Source: Puniceicoccales bacterium (GTDB taxonomy: Bacteria > Verrucomicrobiota > Verrucomicrobiia > Opitutales > UBA953). Taken from it: 35,806 nucleotides of DNA. A model generated the notes under the pieces. That model saw only the letters and a list, made by a program, of their open reading frames with translations, had not been told where the DNA came from and did not search any database. The position numbers were made by a program, and so were the translations under genes. Location of the stretch: NCBI GenBank assembly GCA_031269335.1, contig JAISZI010000108.1:1-35806 (forward strand), given 5' to 3'. Below are positions 19,381 to 26,438 of this stretch, in pieces; within the stretch, counting starts at the first letter, position 1, and the number at the start of each line of letters is the position of its first letter.

Positions 19381-19410
19381 AGATTAACTGGATTTTTTGC
19401 CATCGAGTGC

Positions 19411-20505
19411 TCACGGGCGGAAGTAAATGTAGAGTGCGATAGCGAGGACGATTCGATACCACGCAAAGTAGGAGAGGCCGTGGCGGTTTATCCAACCCAC
19501 CATCCATTTTACGGCGAAAAATGACGTGAACGTCGCCGTGACGATTCCGGCGACAAGCGGACCGAGATCAAACGCGGCCAACATTTTCCCGCCGGAACCG
19601 ATTGTCTTGTAAACGCTTGCACAGGTTAACGTGACGAGTCCCAACAAGAAGCTGAACTCGGTGGCGCGTGCCGGTCGCAGCCCGGCGAGATATCCGCCGC
19701 AAATGGTCACCATTGACCGGCTCATTCCAGGCCAAAGCGCGAAACATTGCGCAACGCCGATGCCAAGTGCTCTGGACGCCGTCAATTCGTGCATTTCGGG
19801 TCCCTCGCCGCCGCCGTCTTCTTTTCCAGCAATGCGCCGTCTGCGATACCAAAATTCGACACCGAGCATGACAAGCGCACCCGTGAACAACGCAAAAATG
19901 ACCGGTCGGACGCCGAAAAGCACCGCCTCAATGTGTTTGTTAAAAAGGAAACCGAGGAAGGCGGCGGGCAGAAACGCTATCACGATGTTGCGGGTGAGCA
20001 GAAAACTCTCCCGCTTACCGGCAAACAGCCCAAACACCAGCCCGCGCACGCGCCCCCAATAAGCGAAGAGCACGGCAAGAATAGCCCCGAATTGAATGAC
20101 AATGACGTAGGCGTCAGCCGCGCTTTCAAGGGAGGACGGCACCTTGTTTTCGCCGCTCGGCGACGGGGACGCCGCACTGTTTTTCAACCCGAGAAATTCG
20201 TTGGCGAGGATAAGATGCCCCGTTGACGAAACGGGGAGATACTCGGTAAGCCCCTCCACGGTGCCGAGTATCACCGCAGTCTTGTAGCCGAAAACGTCCG
20301 TAGTCGGCGCACCTGACGGCGGCGGCGGCGCCTCATCTGGAAACGCTTTTCCCGCACAGACCGCACTTGACGCCATCAGGACAAAAACAACGCCAAACAC
20401 GGCGCAAACACACCGGCACGCCATAGCAAAACGGGGAAAAAGCACCGCAGGATTTCCCGCAAATGCGTGGCTCTCGATACGTAATGGACGGCGCACGGCA
20501 CTCAT
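19411..20505 (-). CDS. uppP: undecaprenyl-diphosphatase UppP (BacA family)
   Basis: An integral membrane phosphatase that converts undecaprenyl diphosphate to the monophosphate lipid carrier for peptidoglycan and other envelope polymers. Both family signatures are present: EGLTEYLPVSSTGH at residues 84-97 and PGMSRSM at 259-265, separated by membrane segments. At 364 residues it is about 90 longer than the E. coli enzyme. The excess includes about 70 N-terminal residues with a Cys-containing hydrophobic stretch (residues 27-50) that resembles a signal peptide, and a polar insert near residues 106-128. The ATG at 20505 overlaps the nusB stop as ATGA, supporting this start; an internal Met at residue 28 is an alternative. 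It precedes mreB on the same strand. Confidence 0.95.
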   Translation of the reverse strand: MSAVRRPLRIESHAFAGNPAVLFPRFAMACRCVCAVFGVVFVLMASSAVCAGKAFPDEAPPPPSGAPTTDVFGYKTAVILGTVEGLTEYLPVSSTGHLILANEFLGLKNSAASPSPSGENKVPSSLESAADAYVIVIQFGAILAVLFAYWGRVRGLVFGLFAGKRESFLLTRNIVIAFLPAAFLGFLFNKHIEAVLFGVRPVIFALFTGALVMLGVEFWYRRRRIAGKEDGGGEGPEMHELTASRALGIGVAQCFALWPGMSRSMVTICGGYLAGLRPARATEFSFLLGLVTLTCASVYKTIGSGGKMLAAFDLGPLVAGIVTATFTSFFAVKWMVGWINRHGLSYFAWYRIVLAIALYIYFRP

Positions 20506-20990
20506 TCTTGCAAAGATTCACGGAACGGCCGGGTGAGGCGTTCTTTGATTTTGTCGAGAATACCGTTGATGAAGCCCTTCGACTCCGCCACGGAAAACAA
20601 CTTCGAGATTTCGATCGCTTCGTTGATGGTGACAACGGGCGGAATATCGCGCCGGTACAGCAGCTCGTATGTGGCAAGGCGTAAAATCGCGAGGTCGATC
20701 TTGGCTATCCGGTTAAACGCCCAATTTTGCACGTGGGCACGAATGACCTCGTCCACGGCTTCAAGATTCCCAACTATGCCAATAACAAGCTCTTCCGCGA
20801 AAGCATAGTAATCGCGACGATTCTCCTGCGTCGTAAAAAACTGACGCATATATTCGGCGAGGTTCTCCGGACGGACAATGTCCCAGCCATAGAGATTCTG
20901 CACGGCGGCGATGCGATTCTGGCGGCGGCGATTCGGTGTTTTGGCTGGCAAACCGCCAGATGAGGCGGCAGCGGTGTCTTCGGAAGGCAT
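20502..20990 (-). CDS. nusB: transcription antitermination factor NusB
   Basis: A small all-helical RNA-binding protein of 162 residues that joins NusE/S10 on boxA RNA in antitermination, chiefly on rRNA operons. The diagnostic C-terminal block is clear: NRIAKIDLAILRLATYELL, then PPVVTINEAIEISKLF and a GFINGILDKI motif. The N-terminus carries about 20 extra Ser/Ala/Pro-rich residues before the family core (RRQNRIAAVQNLY). It stands 60 bases after ribH and overlaps uppP by 4 bases. The ribH-nusB pairing is a common bacterial arrangement. Confidence 0.97.
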   Translation of the reverse strand: MPSEDTAAASSGGLPAKTPNRRRQNRIAAVQNLYGWDIVRPENLAEYMRQFFTTQENRRDYYAFAEELVIGIVGNLEAVDEVIRAHVQNWAFNRIAKIDLAILRLATYELLYRRDIPPVVTINEAIEISKLFSVAESKGFINGILDKIKERLTRPFRESLQE

Positions 20991-21050
20991 ATCTTGGGCG
21001 AGGCGCGGGCGGCGCGGCGTGAAAGTGAAAAAAAGTGAAAGCAGAAAGGA

Positions 21051-21647
21051 TTAGTTTTTGTGAAAAGGCGGACGCCCCGTGTTGAAATCATCGTCATCCT
21101 CATCATCGCTGCCAAATTCGAGGTATTCCGACGCCGCTCTTTCGCGCGCCTCTTCGTTGTCAAGGTTGTCGAGATAATCGCTGAGCTGCACGCGGTGCCA
21201 CGCCATTTCAAGGGCTGCAGCGGCAAACTCCGCCCCGCGATCAGCCTCGCCATTGATGCGCACTTCAGCCTGCGCACGGGTGTTCACCGTCAGGATGCCG
21301 TTAATGACGGGCACCTCCGTTTGCATCGCAATCCCTTGCAACGAAAGTGCCGTGCTATTCGCAAGCACGCGGTCATGGTTCGTGTCGCCCTTCACGATGA
21401 CGCCAAGCACGATAATGCAGTCATACTCACCCGTTTGCGCGAGCATGTTTGCCACATAAGGCAACTCCGCCGCTCCGGGCACACGCAACACCTTTATCGA
21501 ACTTTCCCCCACACGCGACTGACGCAACGTCGCCCGCACACGCTCCAAAAGCGCCTCGACAAGATCATTGTTGTAACGGGCGGCAACTATTCCGAAATAA
21601 AGATCAGTGCCGTCAACAAGCGGCATATCCGGTTTTTTTTGACTCAT
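21051..21647 (-). CDS. ribH: 6,7-dimethyl-8-ribityllumazine synthase (riboflavin synthesis)
   Basis: This enzyme condenses 5-amino-6-ribitylamino-uracil with 3,4-dihydroxy-2-butanone 4-phosphate, the penultimate step of riboflavin synthesis, usually as a cytoplasmic 60-subunit shell or smaller oligomer. Family motifs from the ATG at 21647 (198 aa): FGIVAARYN at 18-26, VPGAAELPYVA at 56-66, VIVKGDTNHD at 83-92 with the likely catalytic His91, and PVINGILT at 113-120. An ATG nine bases inside a TTG-started frame was chosen. The last about 45 residues, after the normal fold end, form a charged tail with the run DDEDDDD, unusual for the family. It is followed by nusB and preceded by a tiny lipoprotein gene 12 bases upstream. 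Confidence 0.96.
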   Translation of the reverse strand: MSQKKPDMPLVDGTDLYFGIVAARYNNDLVEALLERVRATLRQSRVGESSIKVLRVPGAAELPYVANMLAQTGEYDCIIVLGVIVKGDTNHDRVLANSTALSLQGIAMQTEVPVINGILTVNTRAQAEVRINGEADRGAEFAAAALEMAWHRVQLSDYLDNLDNEEARERAASEYLEFGSDDEDDDDFNTGRPPFHKN

Positions 21648-21659
21648 ATGATACAAAAA

Positions 21660-21776
21660 TTAGTTGATTTGGACGCCCGGTTCACCGCGGTCTTGGTCGA
21701 GCCGAATGACATTCCGACACGCCGAAAACCCAACGACCAACGCGCAAAAAACTAAAAACAGAAAGAGGTTTTTCAT
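21660..21776 (-). CDS. 38-aa predicted small lipoprotein upstream of ribH
   Basis: A very short frame, ATG at 21776 to TAA at 21660. The N-terminus MKNLFLFLVFCALVVGFSAC has a Lys, a hydrophobic core and a lipobox-like FSAC with Cys20. A polar tail of 18 residues follows (RNVIRLDQDRGEPGVQIN). This is the layout of the small entericidin-like or orphan lipoproteins of gram-negative bacteria. It ends 12 bases before the ribH ATG, so it is probably the first gene of the ribH-nusB-uppP transcript. Function is unknown. The lipobox is imperfect (Phe at -3), and the short length lowers confidence. Confidence 0.55.
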   Translation of the reverse strand: MKNLFLFLVFCALVVGFSACRNVIRLDQDRGEPGVQIN

Positions 21777-22250
21777 AAAACGCCGCCATGTTCCAACTGT
21801 TCCGCAAAAGGTCAATTCGTTTGTCCCCGTTCCGCCCGCGCTGACGGCGTATCCGAATGCCGGTCAGGGCAACGCCTCGGGTATTTGGGGAAACCACAAA
21901 AAACACAGAAGACACAAAAGGGGCGAAGCCAACAACGCATTCCCCGGAGGGGGATTCGTAATCCGCACTCGTTTCATTCGCGCTCCCCCAACGGGGGATA
22001 ACGTGAATAACCGGCAGTGAAGCGTAGCGGAACTGCCGGACAGCGACCCCCTCTCTCCCCGCGCCCCAGAGGGGCGCGACTACGAGAAGCACTGTCCTCG
22101 CCATGGGTTCGCGCCCTTTGAGGGCGCGGGTGGTGGGGACGGCAAAATCCGAGGCGGCGTCGAATAGCCGTGGTCTGGAGTCGCGCCCCAACGGGGCGCG
22201 ACTACAAGGAGCATTGTCCTCGCCGCAGACCACACCCGCACCCGCGGCAC
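21777..22250. repeat. gene-free gap with dispersed repeats of families A and B
   Basis: No gene was found in this 474-base gap between the alcohol dehydrogenase stop and the small lipoprotein. A decayed family B core (TCAGGGCAACGCCTCGGG) lies at 21864-21881. Family A follows: CCCCC-aac-GGGGG at 21985-21997 with the flank ATAACGTGAATAACCGGCAG, then hairpins GCGCCCC-aga-GGGGCGC at 22061-22077, GCGCCCT-ttg-AGGGCGC at 22111-22127, and a perfect 10-bp-arm palindrome at 22180-22202. The two flanks ACTACGAGAAGCACTGTCCT and ACTACAAGGAGCATTGTCCT after hairpins 1 and 3 are themselves near-copies, so the unit is longer than the hairpin. Confidence 0.75.
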
Positions 22251-23441
22251 TCAGAAGGACTTCCCATCGATTACAAAGCGGAAACGCACATCGCCGTCCA
22301 AGACCTTCTTGTAAGCATCGTTTATTTGGCTGGCGGGAATAACCTCCACGTATGGATAGATATTATTTTTAATGGAAAAATCCAATGCCTCTTGCGTTTC
22401 GCGGATACCGCCGATGAGCGAACAGTAGGCTCTGCGACGTCCCCACATCCCATCGATCCTTACGATCGGACGCTCACTATTTGCCGGCAAGCCGATGATG
22501 ACAAAATTACCATCAACCCTCAACAGCTTCATGTAATCCGTGGTGTCATAGTGAAACGGTATAGTAGAAAGAATTATGTCAAACTTCGCCGCTAAATCTT
22601 TCGGGAACCCTTTTTTCGTGTTCACGTAACGGACAGCACCGAGCTTCTTTGCCCACTCCGCTTTCGCGTCGGTAATGTCAAAAACGGTGACTTCCGCGCC
22701 CATTTTGACGGCGTATTGGACAGCCATGTGACCGAGACCACCGAAACCGGCGATGCCGACCTTTGTTCCTTTACCGACCTTGTTGCTTTTTAACGGAGAG
22801 TAAGTCGTCACGCCCGCACAAACCAAGGGCGCGACTTTTTCCAGTGCTACTCCCGATGGAATTGAAAGCACAAAACTTTCTTTGACAACGATGTTGTTGG
22901 AGTAGCCGCCTTGCGTGACTTCGCCGTATTTATCAACGCTGTCGTAGGTGAGTATCATGCCTTTTTCGCAATACTGCTCCTCGCCGGCCTTGCAATGCCC
23001 GCAACTACCGCAGGAATCCACCATGCAACCGACAGCGGCAATGTCGCCGACCTTGAACTTCGTAACAGACTTGCCGACTTTGGCGACGCGCCCGACAATT
23101 TCGTGTCCCGGCGTGAGCGGGTAGTGCGAGGGATCTGTCCCCCAGTCCGCGTTGGCGGTGTGAATGTCGGAATGGCAAATTCCGGAGTAAAGAATTTCGA
23201 TGAGAACGTCCTCATCGGCAAGGGCGCGGCGCGTAAATTCGCGTGGCGCGAACGGTGCCGTAGAATCCTTTACGGCATACGCTCTGGTTTTAACACGCTC
23301 ACCGGCGGGCAGAGCTTTGAAGGGCGCGTAAGCCGAAACCGGTGCCGGCGGTGGAGTGGAAGTAGCGCAACAGCCGGAAAGGCCGATTATGCCAAGGGCG
23401 AGCACTGTGATTAGCGATTGTCTTTTCAAGGTAGTTGTCAT
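22251..23441 (-). CDS. zinc-dependent alcohol dehydrogenase with lipoprotein signal
   Basis: A medium-chain NAD(P)-dependent alcohol dehydrogenase of 396 residues, close to the YahK/cinnamyl-alcohol type that reduces aldehydes. Catalytic zinc ligands are Cys89 (GICHSDIH), His113-Glu114 (PGHE) and Cys208. Structural zinc ligands are Cys144, 147, 150 and 158. The nucleotide-binding loop GFGGLGHM is near residue 232. Oddly, the protein starts MTTTLKRQ, then a hydrophobic core and a perfect lipobox LSGC (Cys24), followed by a Pro-rich linker, as in an exported lipoprotein. The ATG at 23441 gives exactly this signal, so it is preferred over an upstream in-frame start at 23519 inside the gap and the rhamnosidase end. 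It lies 40 bases after the rhamnosidase gene, probably in one operon. How a nucleotide-dependent enzyme would work outside the cytoplasm is unclear. Confidence 0.9.
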   Translation of the reverse strand: MTTTLKRQSLITVLALGIIGLSGCCATSTPPPAPVSAYAPFKALPAGERVKTRAYAVKDSTAPFAPREFTRRALADEDVLIEILYSGICHSDIHTANADWGTDPSHYPLTPGHEIVGRVAKVGKSVTKFKVGDIAAVGCMVDSCGSCGHCKAGEEQYCEKGMILTYDSVDKYGEVTQGGYSNNIVVKESFVLSIPSGVALEKVAPLVCAGVTTYSPLKSNKVGKGTKVGIAGFGGLGHMAVQYAVKMGAEVTVFDITDAKAEWAKKLGAVRYVNTKKGFPKDLAAKFDIILSTIPFHYDTTDYMKLLRVDGNFVIIGLPANSERPIVRIDGMWGRRRAYCSLIGGIRETQEALDFSIKNNIYPYVEVIPASQINDAYKKVLDGDVRFRFVIDGKSF

Positions 23442-23481
23442 GACAGAAGCAACGATTTCAAAGTTGGGGAAAAGCGCAAGT

Positions 23482-26307
23482 CTAAAATGCACCGCTGCAC
23501 TCAAAATGATAATGTCCACTGCCGACCGTAATGTCGGCTACACCCTTATTTTTCAGCAAATTGATTTTCAAAATGCCTGCGCCCACGGTGATTGCTTTTC
23601 CGCCTTCAGTAATTTTTCCACCGTATTTTAACGGCAGACGGATAGTCGCCGTAGTGTTAGGCGGAACAACGGCTCTCAACTCAAATTTTTTACCGGCGGT
23701 GTTAGAGGATTCATTCTGCCATGAAACCGAAATTTTTCCGCGAATACTTTTATGCGTCGCCTTCACAAAACGGGCATGGTCCGTGGCACCGGGGCGGATA
23801 AAGAAATGCTTAAATCCGGGCATATCAGGATCGGGTTGAATGCCGGCAAACCCTTTCACAAACCATGCGCCTCCGGAAAGGAATGAAGTGTGGCAACGTG
23901 AACCGCTGCCGATAATGTTCCACGCTTCTGGAACAGTCGTTAAACCTTTTTCAAAGAAATAGCCATAGGAGGGATAATCGCTTTTTGAAAAGGCATTGGC
24001 GATCAAGTCGTCATATCCGTTTTTAGTAAGATATTCGAGTTGAATTTGCGACCCTAAAACTCCCGTTGTAAAATGCCCCTTATGCGTTTCTTTAATGTTT
24101 TGAAGCAGCGCCGCCTCGACCTTATCCCGTTCCTCCGGTGGCGGCAACCCGATATGCAACGGCAAAGAGAGATACGACTGCTCCTTGCATCCAGCATAAG
24201 AGACGGTAATCGGGTCATAAAATTCTTTGTGAACTGCTGTTTTTAATACATTGGCAAGACGGGTAAACTCCGCAGCGTCGTCGTGCTTTCCCAGCACGCC
24301 AGCAATCTTGGCTGCGGTCTGGATTCCGTGAATGGTATAACAATTTGAAAAGAACTGCCGGAGACGATGGGGAATGGGGCGATTTTTTTCAGGAGGATCA
24401 ATGCCAAGAGAAGAATACCACTCTCCGATATAATACCACATGTCGCGGCTAAAAATAGGAAGAACTTTTTTGGGGTCTTTTTCAAAACGGTCTTGGAGCA
24501 TCGCGAGATGACCTTTTATCATAGCATAGTTTTCGGCAAGGATACGCTTGTCTCCATAGTGGATATAATGATGCCAAGGAAGGGTGGCGCAAACTATCTT
24601 CCACGCCGGACCGCCTCCGCCCCATGAAGTCGGGGCTGTGTTTGGCATCCTGTTGTCCTTCATAAGGACATCGCGCCAGTCTCCAAGCCACTTCCGGAAA
24701 AAAGCAAACTGGTTAAAATTAAAAAATCCCGCCTCCATGCTCGCCTGCCCTTCGGCTCCGTATCCAAGGCGTTCGCGGTGAGAACAATCCACTATGTAAC
24801 CGCCGAGCGTCAGGCATTCGTAAGTGTGCGCGATTGTGCCGTTTATGCGGGTAAAAAGCGGATCGGAAGAAATAAAATCGCTTGTGCGCCCATAACTGGA
24901 ACGAATGAGTTTTCCTGTAATTTTCTCAGCGGCGGGCGGAACATCAACATTCTCAATAGTAAGCCAGCGAAACGTGCGGTAATTAAAACGATTTTCAAAA
25001 ATATCGCCGCCGGGGGCACCGCTAAGAATAACACGGTCTTCCTGCCCGTAACTCGACTCTTTTTCAGAGTCAGCCCCGTCGCCGCGATCGCGGTCTGTAT
25101 AACGCAATATAACGGTGGAACCCGCCTTCCCTTTCAATGGAAGACGCACCCAGCCATTGTAAACACGCCCCATGTCAACCCGCCATTTTCGCTCTGTAAT
25201 TTTTTCCACGGAAACAGCGTTAAAATGGTTAACAATGCGGTTAGGCGAGACCAATTGCGGATCAAGAGAAACATCGCCTACGTTCTCAAGAGGCACCGCC
25301 GACACCCATGAAGAATCATCAAAATCGGACGTCGCCCAATTTGGAATGTCTTCTCTGGCATCATAAGTCTCTCCGCCAAAATTAAAATAACTCCACGGTC
25401 CATTCTTTGAATAAGAACTCGGACGTGTCTTCCATGTGGCATCAGAAACAATCCCAGCGTCAGAAAATAAAAGCCGGAACGCAGGTCCATGCCGACTGCG
25501 CGAAACGTGGTAACCTGCGCGCTTTATATCAAGCCAATCCCCATAACCAGACCAGCCATGCCCAAGCCAAACCCCGATGGTGTTTTTACCGGCGCGTAGA
25601 AAAGGGGAAACATCGTAAGTTCGCGAAAAAACACGCACAGCCAGATTGCTCACAGCGGGTTCAAGAACGGTGTCACTAATACGCTTTCCGTTCACATAAA
25701 GCTCGTGATAGCCAAAGGAAGCGACATGGACAAGCGCCGCGCCAGCAGGCACTTTTTCCAACACGAACGTCTTGCGCAACCACGGCGCGTTGCGGGCAGG
25801 GTCGCCATCGCGCTTCCCAAGCCCGTTGACAGCGTGCCCAAGCCATTGGGCGCGTTTCCATTCGAGAGCGGAGGGCGCACTGGCAAACACCCCCGCATGG
25901 CTCCACGCCGACGGGGCACCAGTCTCGTCCCAAACACGAATTTTCCAAAAATACTTTTTGTCAGGCGCAAACTTAACGTCGGGAAACGCACTCTGTTCAT
26001 CGGAAAAAATCTTCCCGCTGTCCCAAACATCGCCTTTTCCGACATCGAGATTTTCGCCTGACGAAGCAATGAGAACTTGGAACGCGCTTTGGCGTTGCCC
26101 ACGCTTGTCCGGACCGGCGTCGGCGAACACCCAGCCGAGACGCGGTTTGCTGTCGGCGCAAATTACGGCGTCGCCCTCAAAAATGCCTTCACAGGAAATG
26201 TCCTGAGGCAAAAGCGCGGCGTGCACCATGACGGCGGACGGAAAAATGGCAATGAACAGCGCAGCAACAAGCGTGCGCGAGAGGGAAAACGGGCAAAAAA
26301 CTTTCAC
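23482..26307 (-). CDS. exported alpha-L-rhamnosidase, glycoside hydrolase family 78
   Basis: An inverting hydrolase that removes terminal alpha-L-rhamnose from glycans or glycosides; predicted 941 residues. The GTG at 26307 gives a good signal peptide (KVFCPFSLSRTLVAALFIAI... ending MVHA). The longer frame begins with TTG and would bury the signal, so it was rejected. N-terminal beta domains come first (SKPRLGWVF, FQVLIASSGENL, YFWKIRVWD). The (alpha/alpha)6 catalytic domain carries the family block DCSHRERLGYGAEG at Asp507-Glu512, a variant of the usual DCPQRxERLGWTGD with Glu in place of the final Asp. A second block is TTVPEAW with Glu794, the likely general base. A C-terminal beta domain (KHFFIRPGATDHA) follows. 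It is transcribed divergently from the HzsA-like gene across 131 bases and is followed by the alcohol dehydrogenase. Confidence 0.93.
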   Translation of the reverse strand: MKVFCPFSLSRTLVAALFIAIFPSAVMVHAALLPQDISCEGIFEGDAVICADSKPRLGWVFADAGPDKRGQRQSAFQVLIASSGENLDVGKGDVWDSGKIFSDEQSAFPDVKFAPDKKYFWKIRVWDETGAPSAWSHAGVFASAPSALEWKRAQWLGHAVNGLGKRDGDPARNAPWLRKTFVLEKVPAGAALVHVASFGYHELYVNGKRISDTVLEPAVSNLAVRVFSRTYDVSPFLRAGKNTIGVWLGHGWSGYGDWLDIKRAGYHVSRSRHGPAFRLLFSDAGIVSDATWKTRPSSYSKNGPWSYFNFGGETYDAREDIPNWATSDFDDSSWVSAVPLENVGDVSLDPQLVSPNRIVNHFNAVSVEKITERKWRVDMGRVYNGWVRLPLKGKAGSTVILRYTDRDRGDGADSEKESSYGQEDRVILSGAPGGDIFENRFNYRTFRWLTIENVDVPPAAEKITGKLIRSSYGRTSDFISSDPLFTRINGTIAHTYECLTLGGYIVDCSHRERLGYGAEGQASMEAGFFNFNQFAFFRKWLGDWRDVLMKDNRMPNTAPTSWGGGGPAWKIVCATLPWHHYIHYGDKRILAENYAMIKGHLAMLQDRFEKDPKKVLPIFSRDMWYYIGEWYSSLGIDPPEKNRPIPHRLRQFFSNCYTIHGIQTAAKIAGVLGKHDDAAEFTRLANVLKTAVHKEFYDPITVSYAGCKEQSYLSLPLHIGLPPPEERDKVEAALLQNIKETHKGHFTTGVLGSQIQLEYLTKNGYDDLIANAFSKSDYPSYGYFFEKGLTTVPEAWNIIGSGSRCHTSFLSGGAWFVKGFAGIQPDPDMPGFKHFFIRPGATDHARFVKATHKSIRGKISVSWQNESSNTAGKKFELRAVVPPNTTATIRLPLKYGGKITEGGKAITVGAGILKINLLKNKGVADITVGSGHYHFECSGAF

Positions 26308-26438
26308 GCAAAAAGCGAAATCAAAATGTGCCTGCGCTCGCAAGTCCGAATTTTCGCCGCCGCATGGAACTTTGCAAAAAAAGCTGTGTCTCCGCGCTGG
26401 CAAGTGAACTTTAACAACCTGTCAACTGTTTCAATCTC
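26308..26438. promoter_or_regulatory. divergent control region with imperfect palindrome
   Basis: This 131-base gap separates the rhamnosidase (-) and the HzsA-like gene (+), so it must hold both promoters or their parts. At 26411-26425 the minus strand reads TTGACA-GGT-TGTTAA, a 6-bp inverted repeat with one mismatch. TTGACA could also be the -35 of the minus-strand promoter, but the -10 position (around 26395) is weak. An operator for a shared regulator is plausible but unproven; no regulator gene is present in the window. Confidence 0.3.

Noticed and set aside
21648-21656. TTG start for ribH at 21656
   Set aside because: The ATG three codons downstream is the better start and fits the distance to the upstream small gene.
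21664-22233. Open frames of 118 and 183 codons in the gap before the alcohol dehydrogenase
   Set aside because: They run through repeats, have no family features, and overlap the better-supported small lipoprotein.
26308-26403. Longer N-terminus for the rhamnosidase, starting with TTG at 26403
   Set aside because: It would place about 32 unrelated residues before the signal peptide; the GTG at 26307 gives a normal signal sequence.
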